Origin: Branchinecta lynchi
Taxonomy: Eukaryota; Arthropoda; Branchiopoda; Anostraca; Branchinectidae
Length of the DNA stretch: 64,000 nucleotides
Direction: 5' to 3'
Assembly: GCA_023053575.1 (NCBI GenBank)
Contig: JAKZAP010000007.1
Span: 12,119,508-12,183,507, forward strand
Below, in pieces: positions 1 to 12,083 of the stretch (its first letter is position 1; every line of letters begins with the position of its first letter). The notes beneath the pieces are model-generated. The model was not told the DNA's origin. It made no database searches and was given only the letters and a program-made list of their open reading frames with translations. The translations under genes were made by a program, and so were the position numbers.

Positions 1-160
1 AGGGAATGGCGAGAATAGAGGGAGTCACTCCACGCGGACCCCGCCTCGTAAAACAACCAGAACACGGGGAATGCTTCTAAAATTGGTTTTGTTCTTAAAA
101 AAAAATTTGCAGCTGAAAAACTAATCTGGATCCACTTATTTACCCCCCCCCAATAACTGG
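1..160. mobile_element. Element A fragment at the window edge
   Basis: Matches the end of element A in reverse (AATGGCGAGAATAGAGGGAG, then TGGATCCACTTA). Runs off the left edge. From about 145 it passes into poly-C/poly-G text of the E repeat family. Confidence 0.65.
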
Positions 161-612
161 GGGGGGGGCGAGCTGGATGGGGGGTGCAAGAAATCTCGTG
201 AAACGCTTAGAGTCGAGAGATCGGGATGGAACTTGAGGAAAGAACAAGCATAAGCCGTAGGGACAATACTGACAAAACAGGACCGGATCTTGTCACAGTT
301 GGGGGAGTTTGAGAAGGTTTTCCACAATTCTGGTTAACACGAGCTGGGGTACTTTCAAATCTGCTATGACCATGAAACTTCGCAGGCATGTTAGGGACTC
401 TGGCTTAAAAATAGTCCCTCCCCCGATCCGATCGTCCTTGTGGGAGAAACAGTTATCAGTGAGTGGAGTAACCATTTCAAATTTAGTAGATCAATTCGAT
501 TTTCTGATGAAATGAATATCGGGAGAGAGATGCAGCCTTGACAACTGCAAAGCGTATCTGACAAACATGCTAACTGTTCTTACAAGTGACATATGAGCTT
601 TCAGCTCTTGTT
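150..612. repeat. E-family repeat, copy E4 (partial)
   Basis: Poly-C/poly-G, CTTAGAGTCGAGAGATCGGG, ATGGAACTTGAGGAAAGAAC and a CATATGAGCTTTCAGCTCTTG end at 590-612 match the other E copies. Confidence 0.6.
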
Positions 613-619
613 ATTTGTG

Positions 620-900
620 CCAGGGACTCAATCCTCGTATTCTCGTGAGTCCTCGCGGACGGGGAATGCTGCGATTATCCTCAACATCATCAAAAAGGAC
701 TCCCTTTCAGATTCGGTAGGTAATGGTGCAATATAAAATTAGTTAAGACAATCAGAACACAGAAAGACTGATTTCGTCAACTGCGTTTATTCGCTTCGAA
801 CAAAATCCACTTTGGAAGCATTCCGCGTGTTCTCGTTATTTTTCGTACGGACTCCGCGTGGAGTGACTCCCTCTATCCTCGGGGACCGGCGAGAATAAGA
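620..900. mobile_element. Element A fragment, second at the window edge
   Basis: Forward-oriented: GTCCTCGCGGACGGGGAATG through CTCCGCGTGGAGTGACTCCC and ACCGGCGAGAATAAG. Together with 1-160 it looks like one element opened by an E-family insertion (about 150-610). Confidence 0.65.
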
Positions 901-1595
901 TTCAATCTTGTCCGGAAGTGTCTGTCGAACCGACAGGCAGCACGAACCCTATTTGGCACTGTGTTTACACGGTTTGGAGCCTAAATACAATTTTTGGTAG
1001 AAATTGTCATTCTTGCATTGCCGCCACAACCAAAGATTTTTCTGTTAGTGCACTTGCTGATGATCAAAAACCGAACAACAACCTTGATCCTAGGGAATAT
1101 TAATCTCACTGGAAACAGAATATGATACATATTTACCGGCGGGCTGCCGTGCCGAAAAGTTTTTGGAGGTGGCCCGCTGAGTTATTTTTGGCAGCGCGGG
1201 AATTCTCTAGTTTGCTTATCCATATAGACAATAGGGTCGTTTAGACTTCCGTTCTTCACCAGATCCCATAAACATGTTAGGCATTCCGAATTAGTTCCCT
1301 AAATCATTTCCATTTCGCAGATCTTTCCTATCTTTAATTTTAATCTCTTAAAATATTCTGATTCAGATTATGTCAAGAACGACCACCACAAATGACTGGA
1401 CAACAGACAATTTTAGAGCTGATCCATTTCCAGTTTTAAAAAGACTTCGGGAAAAACAGCCGAACCAAAGGCTTGTTAGGCGTGATTGGGGCTAATAGAT
1501 CGATGGTTCTGTCTTCTAACCTCTAAATTGAAATCCCGAACACCGGCTGGAAACACGACAGACCAAAAACATGGCCTATTAAATTTCCATTTTTT

Positions 1596-2645
1596 GGGAT
1601 CCCAAAACGTAAGTGGAGGGATACCTATGACGCAAAAGTTGTCTGTCCGTCTGTAAGCACGATAACTCTCGGGGAATGAGATATTTTGACGAAACTTGGT
1701 ACGAGGACTCTTTGGGTCAAGGGATCGGTCGAATCTGTAGATGGGGTCTATAGCTCAACATTTAGGGGTGGGGGAGGGGTTTCAAATTAAGGGGCGAACA
1801 GTTTTTTTTTAAACAGCTAATGAGATGGTCGGTTTAAGCGCAAGGAGAAATGATGAACACGAATATGGAAACCCTTTTCTTGCCGGACAAGTTGTTCGCC
1901 CGGAATCCGGCCAAAACCGGAAAGTTTGTTAAAAGCAAAAGTCTTATATAAAATTGATTAGATGTTCGATTTAGGGTTAAGAAGACATGGAGAGTATTTA
2001 TATGAAAATCATTTTCTTGTCGGAGAAGTAGTTCGCCCGGGATCCGTCCGAAACCGGAAAATTTGTTAAAAGTAAAAGTTTTATCCGAAGTTGATAAGAT
2101 GTTCGATTTAGGGGTAAGAAGACATGCTGAATCCGCTTTTGATAATAATTTTCTACCCAGACTTATAGTTCGCCTGGAATCCGGCTGAAACCGGAAATTT
2201 TTTTAAAATTTAAAGTTTTATCTGAAGTTGATTAGATATTCGATATAATAATGTATATAATAATGTAAAGGTGATACGCTGAATTCGTTTTAAGCTCTTT
2301 TTGGACGCCCTGGGCGCCTCTGGAGGCACAGGAGGGTCTAAGGTAAGGTAAGGTTTTGCCGGGCAAGTAGTTCACCCGGAATCCGGTTCAAACCAGAGAT
2401 TTGGCAGGAGTAAGGAAGGAAGATTTGATCAGTTTCGTCAAAGTAGATATGACATATAGCCTAGGGGTAAATACACACATGGTGAATCCATATCTGAACT
2501 TGGTTTTCTCAGATGATTAGTCCTTGACCTTTTTCTGTTTCTAAATCTTAATAGTACAAATGTTCAAGGAGTCTGGCGAACAAGACCGAATTTTCTTGAT
2601 CAAATATTAAATTTTTTGGCTCCCATTGAAACCTTTGGTCTTGTT
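1596..2645. mobile_element. B element copy B1
   Basis: Begins GGGATCCCAAAACGTAAG and ends TTGAAACCTTTGGTCTTGTT. Start region has GTCTGTCCGTC and CACGATAACTCTCG. The interior is an array of about 125-bp units, each with GAATCCGGC..AAACCGGAAA, TTAAAAGTAAAAGTTTTAT and TTGATTAGATGTTCGATT. About four units here. No ORF of note. Confidence 0.8.
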
Positions 2646-2989
2646 GTCCCAGTCTTAGTATCGACCAAGAATTTGGAGCAGTAAAACAAAGAAAATAGAT
2701 CGATCCAACACGTCAGCTTACCAAAATATCTACTCTTTAAACGCTTTTACTCGCTTTTACCAAGAAATTATAAGCACCACCAAAATCCCGCGTTCCGTAG
2801 GATTCTGGTCGAATATCTGTCCGACAAGAAACGGCTGATCATGAGTAGCCTAGTACTTGGATATACGGGTTTGCGAATGGCTTCATACCTAGATCAACTA
2901 AAGTCTGAACCATTCGATGTTTTTCTTCTCTCCGGTTCAAACCCTGAAATAATTGTAAGTGCAGAGTATAGTATTGTTAATGTTTATGT

Positions 2990-3100
2990 ATTAGAGAGAG
3001 AGAGAGATAGGTTTATTTAAAGCAACATCGTAGCTGACAGCTAATTTGCGTTGCTTCACTATACTAAATAAAAAACTAACACGAAAAAAAAAAGAAAAAA
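2990..3100 (+). repeat. Retroelement tail, second copy
   Basis: (GA)n then GATAGGTTTATTTAAAGCAA and CATCGTAGCTGACAGC, shared with 61340-61420 in reverse. Without the upstream hairpin. Confidence 0.6.
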
Positions 3101-4248
3101 GAAGACAATATCACTCGGCTTTGTTTAACAAATCCGTAAGAAAAGGTACAAACGAATTTGCGTGGCGGTTCGTTCGCGAAGCTACTGGAACCAGTTTAAT
3201 TTGGTGACGCGATATCGCGTTATTATATTATTATTATATAAAGTAAGAATAAAAAAACCTTGAACCTTGAACCTCGCGACGCTGGAGAGATGTTACTGAT
3301 TAGGAAGGTATTTTATTTCGTTTTAGGATTTGAATAAACTTGGAAAGAGCTAGACCACTTGGAACTACGCACTACAGTATCGCGTCTACGTGCTACAACA
3401 TACAAAAAGGTGAAAGACGTTAATTTATTCAAACAATGACAATTTCCACTTCCCAATGTTTCCATAAAACAACAAGATAGCTCTCATCCTAAAAGAAAAC
3501 TAACTCACAATACAAAGATATACAACAAGTAGGGTGTGTCTCCAAACTTCAACAAACAAGAAACAAGGAATAACATTTTTTTTCTTAATTATACCTTTTA
3601 CTTTACTGTATCTCTTATTTCCGTCAGTGACAATACCATTTCTGTGACTAAATTGCGAATCACGGATTTTCTTTGTCAACTGTTTCAAAAGTAACAAATA
3701 GCGTATATTTAAAAGTGGTTCACTAATCTCGACTGGCAAGACATTCTGGAATCGTCTGACCCCACGCCAGATACGAAGGACAGACAAATAAAATAACATA
3801 AAAATACCAACTCCGATTTGTCGCACTACGGTTTAAAGTACGGTATTCACGGCACACGGTACGGTATCTATAATTTTCGAAATGCATACTATAGTGGTGT
3901 CACCCTTGTCCATGGATTTCATGTAGGAACCAACCAACTGCTCATTGTCGTATCATTTCCGTCAGTTGAAAGCGAATTGGATCATTCCCATTTCGGAACT
4001 GAAATTATCCGCCAACAGAATAAACAATTTCAGATCCGGTAGTTGACTGCATTACATGAAGAAAAGCTGAGCTTAAAACAAACCATCACTACCGGCAGTG
4101 TCCTCTTCGGAGGGAGTTAGTTTAGAGCAGAGCAAAATAACACTAAGGAGTGGCGCCAAGGCCTATTGCTTTCCGTACTTTGCAAACGGGCCATATTCGT
4201 AGCGCCGCCCACTACGCTTGCGGCATTTAAAGCGAGACAAACTTGCGG

Positions 4249-4490
4249 GCTCAAAAATTTCTAGTAAAGCAAAAGTGCGGTCTGCAAACACCAAGGAAAC
4301 AATGGAGGCTGTATAATTTGTTTGCTATGTTTATACTATGAAGTTATCGGAGTCTCCAGCGCTGGCTGAATGAGTTTCCGCAGGGACGTTCTCTATCGCT
4401 AGTGGTGCTAGTATCGCTACTATTAGAGTGTGTGTCAACTTTGTCAAGTCTTGGGGCTACTCCCTAGTGTAATTTTGCTCTGGTTTAGAG
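4249..4490. repeat. Dispersed repeat F, copy 1
   Basis: Shares GTGCGGTCTGCA, ACACCAAGGAAACA, TTTCCGCAGGGACGTTCTCT and CTCCCTAGTGTAATTTTGCT with 32896-33127 in the same order. Function unknown, no TIR seen. Confidence 0.7.
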
Positions 4491-5336
4491 TGTACAAATT
4501 TGTTTTTGTTTAAATAAACTGACCTTAGGGCGGAGTTAATTTGCAGTGTCTAAATATGTTTATATGTATATAAACTGGACTGAACTATATCAATTAATGG
4601 CAGTTCTCTCGCCCGAAATCGCCCTACAGGCTTGTCCATTTTCTGATGGGTAGCCCGTATGAATGAAAGCAATCTCGCCTTATAGACAGTATTCGACTCA
4701 CAACTTTTAGCATTTCAGTAGACCAACAAACGAATCATACTTAAATTCACACAGGAAAGTTTTTAATTGGTATTTTGGTGTAGCTTCCAGAATCTATCTC
4801 TTTGCCCCAGTCTCCCTCCAGCCTTTTGTATTCTCTTCTTTGGCTCGTAATAAACTTCAATAACAAAGAGGAAAGCCTGAAAATATTAAAGGGGTAGGAA
4901 CGTAAGTAGTCGACTGAAACCCCAACCGAATTTGGCCTCATAGCCCGTTTTTCGGAGTGTCAATCCAGGACTATTTAACTCGGTCAAACAACAGTTCCGC
5001 CTACTTAGCTAGCGGGCAAATAAGCCACTTATTCAAGCTCCATGTTAACGTGGCTATGGGTATACACTCAATACGATACAGGACTGAACACTCTTGTCTC
5101 GGACCTCACTTCAAGGGCTAACGTGTCCGTAAAAGGAGCAGCAAACCAAAGTTCACTAACAGTCTTCGAGAACTGGTCTTTCAAGTTTCAAAAGATAAAG
5201 CCTTACACTGGAATGCACTGAAGGATTAAGTAGAAAACACACTGCGCACATCCTTGTACTACACTGTGCACTGACGACGAATAAATCTAACCGGGATACG
5301 TTTACGCATCGAGGCATATGTTTGCCTCTCCGACAT

Positions 5337-5489
5337 TCATGCGATATTATCACATAAAGTTGATTTAATCGGAGAGCATTCCGAGTCGGACTTGTACCCG
5401 TTAGGAAGGCTGACTGAGTCCATCTTCGTCCCCTCACTTTTGTCCTCGACGGCTGTGATTTCGTCAAAAAGATGGGAAACATATTTAGC
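5337..5489 (-). CDS. PLPP: PLPP exon 7 (C-terminal tail, stop)
   Basis: 153 nt from a TTTTTCAG acceptor to TGA (5339-5337). Reads AKYVSHLFDE and then a polar, Ser/Lys-rich cytosolic tail of about 40 residues ending DNIA. The Y-V-S-x-x-F pattern after TM6 is typical of LPPs; the tail is variable in the family. Phase 0 entry agrees with exon 6. A convincing AATAAA close downstream was not found, so the 3' UTR end is open. Confidence 0.88.
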   Translation of the reverse strand, partial: AKYVSHLFDEITAVEDKSEGTKMDSVSLPNGYKSDSECSPIKSTLCDNIA

Positions 5490-8400
5490 CTGAAAAACAA
5501 AAGAGTTTAGGGCACGTTCCTGGACGATCTAGAGTTATTTAGAATCAGCGTTGTCGTGTGAAGATTCATATGATTGTCGTACATCCGAAAATCAAAGAAA
5601 AAATCGTTTCGTAGCTTAAATAACGCAGCAGTGTGAAACACGTGATACAGGTAAAGCAACGAATGATTAGAATATGTCTGGCGAGAAGCTGCGCGCTCGT
5701 TTTTTACTCTTCCTATGACGCGGTACTAGCTCTGTACGTGTGCACTGAAGTTAGAAAGAAAAGTTATTCGGAGAAAATAGATAACTGTACGAAGTAAATC
5801 ACTTGACCGCCGTTCATGACTAAGAGTGTGATAATTCCTCGATTAGGTGTAATGGAGTAATGACGAATTTCTATTAAAGGCAGAGATTGCAATATGCGTT
5901 TTCTTTGGACACTCACCGTGAAACTAGTAGAATAACTAATTTATATTAATAAACTTAGAGATAACCGAGCGGCTTCGAAAGTTTCTAGTACGCCAGGCCT
6001 GAAAGTGAAATCTTAGCTTCGCCTCTGTATCCAACAAAAAGTACATCTGGTTCCGTGTTAAGCGAGACAGCAAAATCGTAAGACACCACATTTTTTTCTG
6101 TCGACAGAGAGATAAGAAAGACAATTAGATGAAAACACCCATAATTCACGCTGCATGACTTTATCAATTTTCGTCATGCTAAAAATACGACTTATTATCG
6201 CGGTCCACAAGAAATAAATGCGCAGAAAAACAAACAAAGCACAATATACGCTGAATGACATAATAAACAACGGGCACATCAGGTTATTAAAATATCTTTT
6301 TTACAATGTTTTTCTTTTTCTATCGACAATCCGAGGTTAGTAGTGCGAACACACGATCGTGATTTACCCGCCGGATTGTGTGCACTTCCTTGTGCATCAT
6401 CCAGTTTAAAAAACCTCAACTTTTCCATAGGGAACTGATGCTGGCGCCGAAAATCCTGGCCGGAATTCCGGTCCACGAGCACGCGACCCTAATCGTAGGG
6501 ATAAGAATAGCCGCGTTTTTTACAGGTCGAATGGCGATTGTCGAAAAACGGTCTAAAGCATGATGTTAACATATCACAACAAACTTCTCCCCTTCCATCC
6601 CCACAACTCTTCCCTCGGCAGTCTCCAAAACTGCTCCAGTAATGGCGCTTCCTGAGGTGAAAACTGTACGTTTTTGGGTCCAAATGTTTCCGTTTTCAAA
6701 ATTTGGCATCAAGTTTGACTGGACCTCCAAGAGAAAGGTCGGATCAAGAACAAATAAAGAGTAAGAACAATGGTCTCTCGTCCATCCACCGACTACAAAT
6801 GTTCCGACAAAAATGAGCGGAGGTGGAGCCATTTCTTGGTCGCTCGTGTGTACTCGTTGGTCCCCGCCGTTACACACTTGAGTCATTTACGAAGAAAACA
6901 ACGTAGCCACTAGCGAGGGGGATGTTCTGGCCTGTTCACACGGGAAAGAAACAGCGTTGATTTTGGCAGACGCTGGCGTCTGATTAGCAAATATTAGTGA
7001 TGCGAAAATAAAAGCGAACTTGACGATGGTCATTCATAATCGCTTTTGTTATACCATGACCATCAATATGAAGATTGAAATCCCTTGTGACATTCCTTTT
7101 TATGTCTCTGGGGAGAACCATACCTAGCAAACCGGGATCTGAAGCACACTCACTGAAGTGATGACCCATTGAGTTTCAACATCCGTAGTATTAACTTTGT
7201 CAGACGAGTGTAAACTAAGAGTAACGTAATTAAGGCTTTCGGGCATTAATGAAATTACCGAAATGGTAGAATAGCATGGAATATTCAAAATAATACCAGT
7301 AGGTGAGTGTATATTTTGTGTGTTTTCTTCTTTTTTCCGAAATGTATAATTGTATACATTTCGATTTAGTGAGTTAGATTTCGATTCAGTAGTTAACCGA
7401 AAGACGAAAGTTCACCTCAACCTGGTCTATCTCGTTTGTCTTTTAGTTCACTACTTACAAAAAATTCGATGTCAACGGTGTATTTTCCCATCAAATAAAG
7501 AAACCCACATAGAAGTCCTATTTTTTTTAAAATTTAATTAAAAATTGTTTCTGGTTAGTTTGCGTAATATTTGTTCATTTCCACTGAGCCTATTAAACCT
7601 GAAACACGGCCTTTTTTTTTTTTTAAAGAATCTGCCTGTTTTCATCTGATATTCTCAGATGAGAGCAAATACCTGGAATGAAACTTATCTCTTCTTGTTC
7701 TGGATATTGACACCACTTAATTGAATTGACCTTGAAAAGATACAATTTACGTTACCATATATCTTACGTTACCTGTATACGGCCTTTCGGTTTTTCAATG
7801 CAGATATATATACAGTTTTTCGTACTTTTAACTAAATTTGACGCATTTGTAAAATCTGCTTCGCATCAAATGGCAGTTTCTGTATATTTTGATATATTTT
7901 TAATTGCTTCGGAATTTTCTTGTCAACCCCCGAAAGCTTGTCTGAATCAATGAGCCGGCAACCGCTGTTTCAGCGACCGCCTAGCCCAGTGTGAACAGAC
8001 TTATCACTGCTGCCTCCATTCCATTTTTCTTTCTCAGTGGTTTACTGCGTTACACCTTCTCTGTAGAGGTAATGACTTGTGACGTCCCGGGTAAGATCCA
8101 CCTCCGCTCGTTTGCGTCGGGAGTCGACTCGACTCAGCTTGGTTGTGTGACAGAGATAGGGAGACAGCAGTTCTTGCTCTTATTTGTTTCTGATCGGATC
8201 GACTGTTGACTTTGTTCCCAGTCGATATCCAGTCAAGCGACAAAAAACGGATCGACTGGACCTCCAGTCGATCACAAAAAAGGCAACTTTCGTTACAAGC
8301 GATCGCAAAAAACGCGACTAATATCAGCTCAAGCCTATAAAGCCCCGTTCACAAGCATGGGTGCCTAGACACTCGCCTAGCATCACCGTTCACACTAGGC

Positions 8401-9221
8401 ATGGAGTTCTAGGATATAGAGCCCGGTGCCCGGCTAAGCTTGGAGACATACCTAGGCATCTGTGCTTGGCTAGGCTTGCTAGCCCGGACAGCTGTTATGG
8501 CACGTGGGGAGCCAAGCGTCAAAATGATAATTTCCATCTAATGCTCCAACTGTTTATTACAAATAAAACTAAATTAAACAACCAAGACCAGTGCGGTACC
8601 TCTGCAGACATACAAAAATTATCAATTAGGTCTTATAATTCTTTGCTAATCAACCCTGGAAAATCTCGTCATCTAGAAAAGAAGACTTTCGGCGTGGGTT
8701 TTTTCTCAAGCCGAAACAGCAACCCGGCAATCGCGTTCAATTCAAAATAAACCTGTGGCATGCGATTACTAAGAAAAAGACACTGCTTAAGACTATTAAA
8801 AGGCTAATAAGCCTATAAACATACTTTGAACAAAAATACTTACATTTTGTTCAGTTTTGTTGAACCTCGAGCCTCTAAGCCTAGTAAAAACCGATACTTC
8901 TAAGAAAATACTTGAATTTTTTTTCGTTTGGTTTGAGTGGACCCGGATCATTTGGTCTGGTGTTTTTTTGAGTTCTCTCTACCGTTCTTTTGTTTCTTCA
9001 TTTTTTTGTGTGATGTGTTAGTAAAGTAGTTCAATAGATTAAGAATCTTTACCACGGCCCTTTGGAGAGTTGGTGTTTATTCTATTTTGTTAATGAATAA
9101 TCTCTCTCTATCAGTTTCCCCCGGTTCTATACGATATTTGTTGACGGACCGATCGAAAGAGTTCCAACATGTGTGTGTGTGTGGGGGGGGGGGGTGTAAG
9201 GATGGATGAGCTAATACTTAC
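5490..9221 (-). other. PLPP: PLPP intron 6
   Basis: 3.7 kb with GT..AG ends. Only short non-coding open frames; a short AAATCAAAGAAAAAATCG block near 5585 recurs at 21661. Nothing further is recognised. Confidence 0.7.
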
Positions 9222-9398
9222 GTTAATGGATGCAACTGTTAGTCCCAGAACGGCTCCAGCCAGGACGTCGCTCCAATGGTGTTTGTAATCCGACACACGG
9301 GAGAGGGTAGTGAACCAAAAAAATGACAAAACCAAAGCCTGAAGACCCGGCCTGAGCAATTTGGAACCTCGCCAAGTCATGCGGGCTTGAAGGTATAT
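9222..9398 (-). CDS. PLPP: PLPP exon 6 (catalytic motif C3)
   Basis: 177 nt, phase 0 on both sides, between a CTTTGCAG acceptor and a GTAAGT donor. Encodes YLQARM, TM5 and SRVSDYKHHWSD (C3, SR-x5-H-x3-D; the histidine is the nucleophile in this family), then TM6. The strongest single family match of the gene. A poly-G/TG tract (9171-9196) lies just inside the following intron. Confidence 0.97.
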
Positions 9399-9614
9399 CT
9401 GCAAAGAGAGACTTCAGTTAGTCAAACTTCGTACGTCCTTTCCAGTGATGAAAATATTATAACTTCCGCTACGATTACGCCACGATTATACTAAACGATA
9501 ATTTGACACCAACTTTTTCGGGCTTGGTTGTCTAGTAATTTTAATTTTCATTTTGGTTAGGCTACTAGCCACGTATAACGGTTGGCCAAGTATGACAAGA
9601 ATATCCAAGCTTGA

Positions 9615-9720
9615 GTCAAAGAGCGTGTCCTTTCGTGCAATAGTAACTATTAGTTACTATTTTCGTTCCAACCTCGTGAAAAGTTACTACGCTGACCGTT
9701 CCAACCTTCTCAAAAGAGTA
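9615..9720. mobile_element. MITE copy 4 (fragment), in PLPP intron 5
   Basis: Contains TAGTAACTATTAGTTACTA, GTTCCAACCT twice and GTTACTACGCTGACCGTTCC, which match the inner part of copy 1 in reverse. TIRs are absent or decayed. Confidence 0.65.
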
Positions 9721-10919
9721 ACTAGGGGAGAAGGGGAATGATTGGCAGGGCCCAGGTTCGTCTAAGGCGAGTCATCTTTCGGAAAATTCTGTTAGTACGG
9801 CTCGGACGTTCTCTCAGTTGATGCGAAGGTTTTGATTGTCACTTTGATGCCTTCTCTCAAATTTCGAAATCTGTGTTAAGGTAATATCCTAAAGAAGGCA
9901 ATCTGTTCTTTTATCCGGCCACTAACTTCGCTTACAGTGCACTAACCAATAGAGATCTTTACCTCAATCTGGAGAAAAGCGTGGGCGTTTACAGCTAGTC
10001 GGAAAAATGGAGAGAGTTGGCCAGAGAGCTTGTTTAGTAAGTTTTTGACGTTTATCCTCAATGTATCCTCACAGTAAGTTGTTTCAAGCCGTTAAAATGA
10101 AAATTTTGGGATCCACCAGAAGTCAAAAGTCTGTTGGCAGAAAAAGAAAATGGTTATGGTGCTGGTTTCAGGTAAGCCTGATCTAGCGTGTTCCGTTGTT
10201 GAAATCAAAGGCATCTTTTATTTTCATCTGGAATCATTTTTTTCCAGAGATGGCGAGAATCCCAGGTTCGGCGCCAAATGCAGGCCCTCCTTCGGCATGC
10301 AATCCTCCCCTGCCGAACCTGGGCTCCACGTGCTGGGATACCATAACAGTAATGTCTATAGAGTATAGACTACACATTATTTTTCATGTTCTGGGTTTGC
10401 ATTCCAGCCTGAATCGGGAATAAAAATAAATAGCTTGTTTTGTCATTAAGAATCTAAATTATGTCAGCTCTATTTCTTAATTATGAATTTTTTTAAACTA
10501 TTCCAATACTTTTTTTCTTCTAAGATCAATCTTACTTATAATTCTCATTTTCATTTAATATTGATTTATCCTACAAAACTTGACATGTCCTCCAGTCCGC
10601 TACTTAACACAGGCGCTGTCTTTTGTGAATAATGTTCGTTAATACGTACCATGGTTTTCGTAATGTCTGACATGATTAAATTACTTTTCTCAAATACTAA
10701 CTTAAATTTTATAACCTGCATTACAAGAGCACCTGAAATATGGTTACCCGTTGGTCCTAGTACCAAGATAGTGACACGCTGAACGTGGACAGGGTTGGGC
10801 CAGTTTCGGCACTTTTCACCTACTTCAGAAAAAAACCCTTTGCTTACAGCAGGACAGGAGCTGGGAGGAAGATTTTTTTTCTAAGAGTGCCAAACGTGGT
10901 CCCTTCTCCCCGATTTGCA

Positions 10920-11094
10920 TATCACGCTCGTGAGCGTGGCGTGGTAACTACGATCTCTGTGATGTGATTGGCCCGATCAGCCCGCGGCACGATATTTCAC
11001 GAAATATAGAAGAATGTGTTCCAGCCTTAACGCGAAGAAGCCAGTATTCGTGACGTCACGCGTAGTAACTACGGTAAGTAGGGTGGAACACGCT
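10920..11094. mobile_element. MITE copy 3 (truncated), in PLPP intron 5
   Basis: Reverse-oriented relative to copy 1 and ends in GGGTGGAACACGCT. Keeps TGACGTCA at 11051-11058 and the CGCGTAGTAACTACGG text. The other end is rearranged around GCTCGTGAGC. Confidence 0.7.
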
Positions 11095-11464
11095 AAAAGT
11101 GACGCGAATGGAGTATAGCATACGACGTACAAAGCAGGCATTTTAGTAAACTGCGAAATATAGTGCATTTTCTGAGTTTGCCTGGATGCGATAGGACAGA
11201 AACGATCCTTGGCGTTTTAATATCAATGTTCATATTAAGATATCATGACTTCATATCAACACTACCACACTAGGATATCATAGTGATATGACACATACTA
11301 CGGCTTCATATCAATGTTTAATATGAAGTCCCATATTTGTGTTTGAATGTAAGATCCTGAAATTAGTCAGAATGCTACGATGGTTTCTAATATACCAATT
11401 TGTCTGTCTCTCTCTAAAATACACTTTTCGTACCCTTTCCAAACTATTTTTCTCAAATACTTAC

Positions 11465-11522
11465 GGCCAAGTAGAACATAGTATATGCGCTGAATGACGC
11501 ATGTCCAGAAGGGAAAGACAAC
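11465..11522 (-). CDS. PLPP: PLPP exon 5 (catalytic motif C2)
   Basis: 58 nt, read as the end of a split codon plus 19 residues, LSFPSGHASFSAYTMFYLA, before a GTAAGT donor. PSGH holds the C2 histidine thought to act as acid in phosphatase turnover. To my memory vertebrate LPP genes have an exon of the same size here, which would mean old intron positions. Confidence 0.96.
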
Positions 11523-12083
11523 CTAAAAAAAAAATACAGAATTAACAGAAAATAACAGTTGTTTTATTTCAGTTATATTTATTTTCACGCAGTAAATTCG
11601 GCACTAATCTTTGTTCACTCTATCGTAAACCGCGTAGGCTACTACGCCCTTTTTAGCTTTTTCTTTTTATGCCGCAGGGTCGGTGCTCTTTGTTTTTCTG
11701 TTTTTCACTTTACTAAAGGACCAGTCGTGTCTAACGCCAATGCAGCCTACTTCCGTAACTGTATTCATTAGTTCTTACGCCTGGAGACCAGAGATGTAGT
11801 CTTAGATTTCGGTTTTGGTCTTAAGACCAGTCTCAAGACCGATGCCGACAATCTTGGTCTTGGTCCTAAGACATCGGTTAAAGGACATCTGAACAATGAA
11901 ACCATACTTGAACACACCATGGATAATGCATTTACAGACATGGCCACGGAGAGCATTCTTCTCCTGAGCGTGAGTTTTCAAAATAGGGATGTTCGTTTCT
12001 GGAGGTTTGCACATGCAGACTCCATAACAAAAAGCGCAATTCATTCAAATCTTGTACAGCGCTGGCCGGATCGTATTGGAATT

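Larger units (their letters stand above)
2646..5336. other. 3' flank of PLPP; no recognised gene
   Basis: Outside the 2990-3100 tail and repeat F no feature is recognised. A 108-codon open frame at 3500-3826 (minus) has hydrophobic stretches but matches nothing I know and lacks splice or context support. The 3' UTR of PLPP must start here. Confidence 0.5.

Noticed and set aside
3500..3826. 108-codon minus-strand open frame with a hydrophobic start
   Set aside because: No motif, no splice sites that connect it to PLPP, and composition as in the surrounding AT-rich DNA.
6058..6279. Minus-strand FSVYCALFVF resembling the PLPP PSGH-exon helix
   Set aside because: No PSGH, wrong position (downstream of exon 6), and the real exon 5 at 11465-11522 fits fully.
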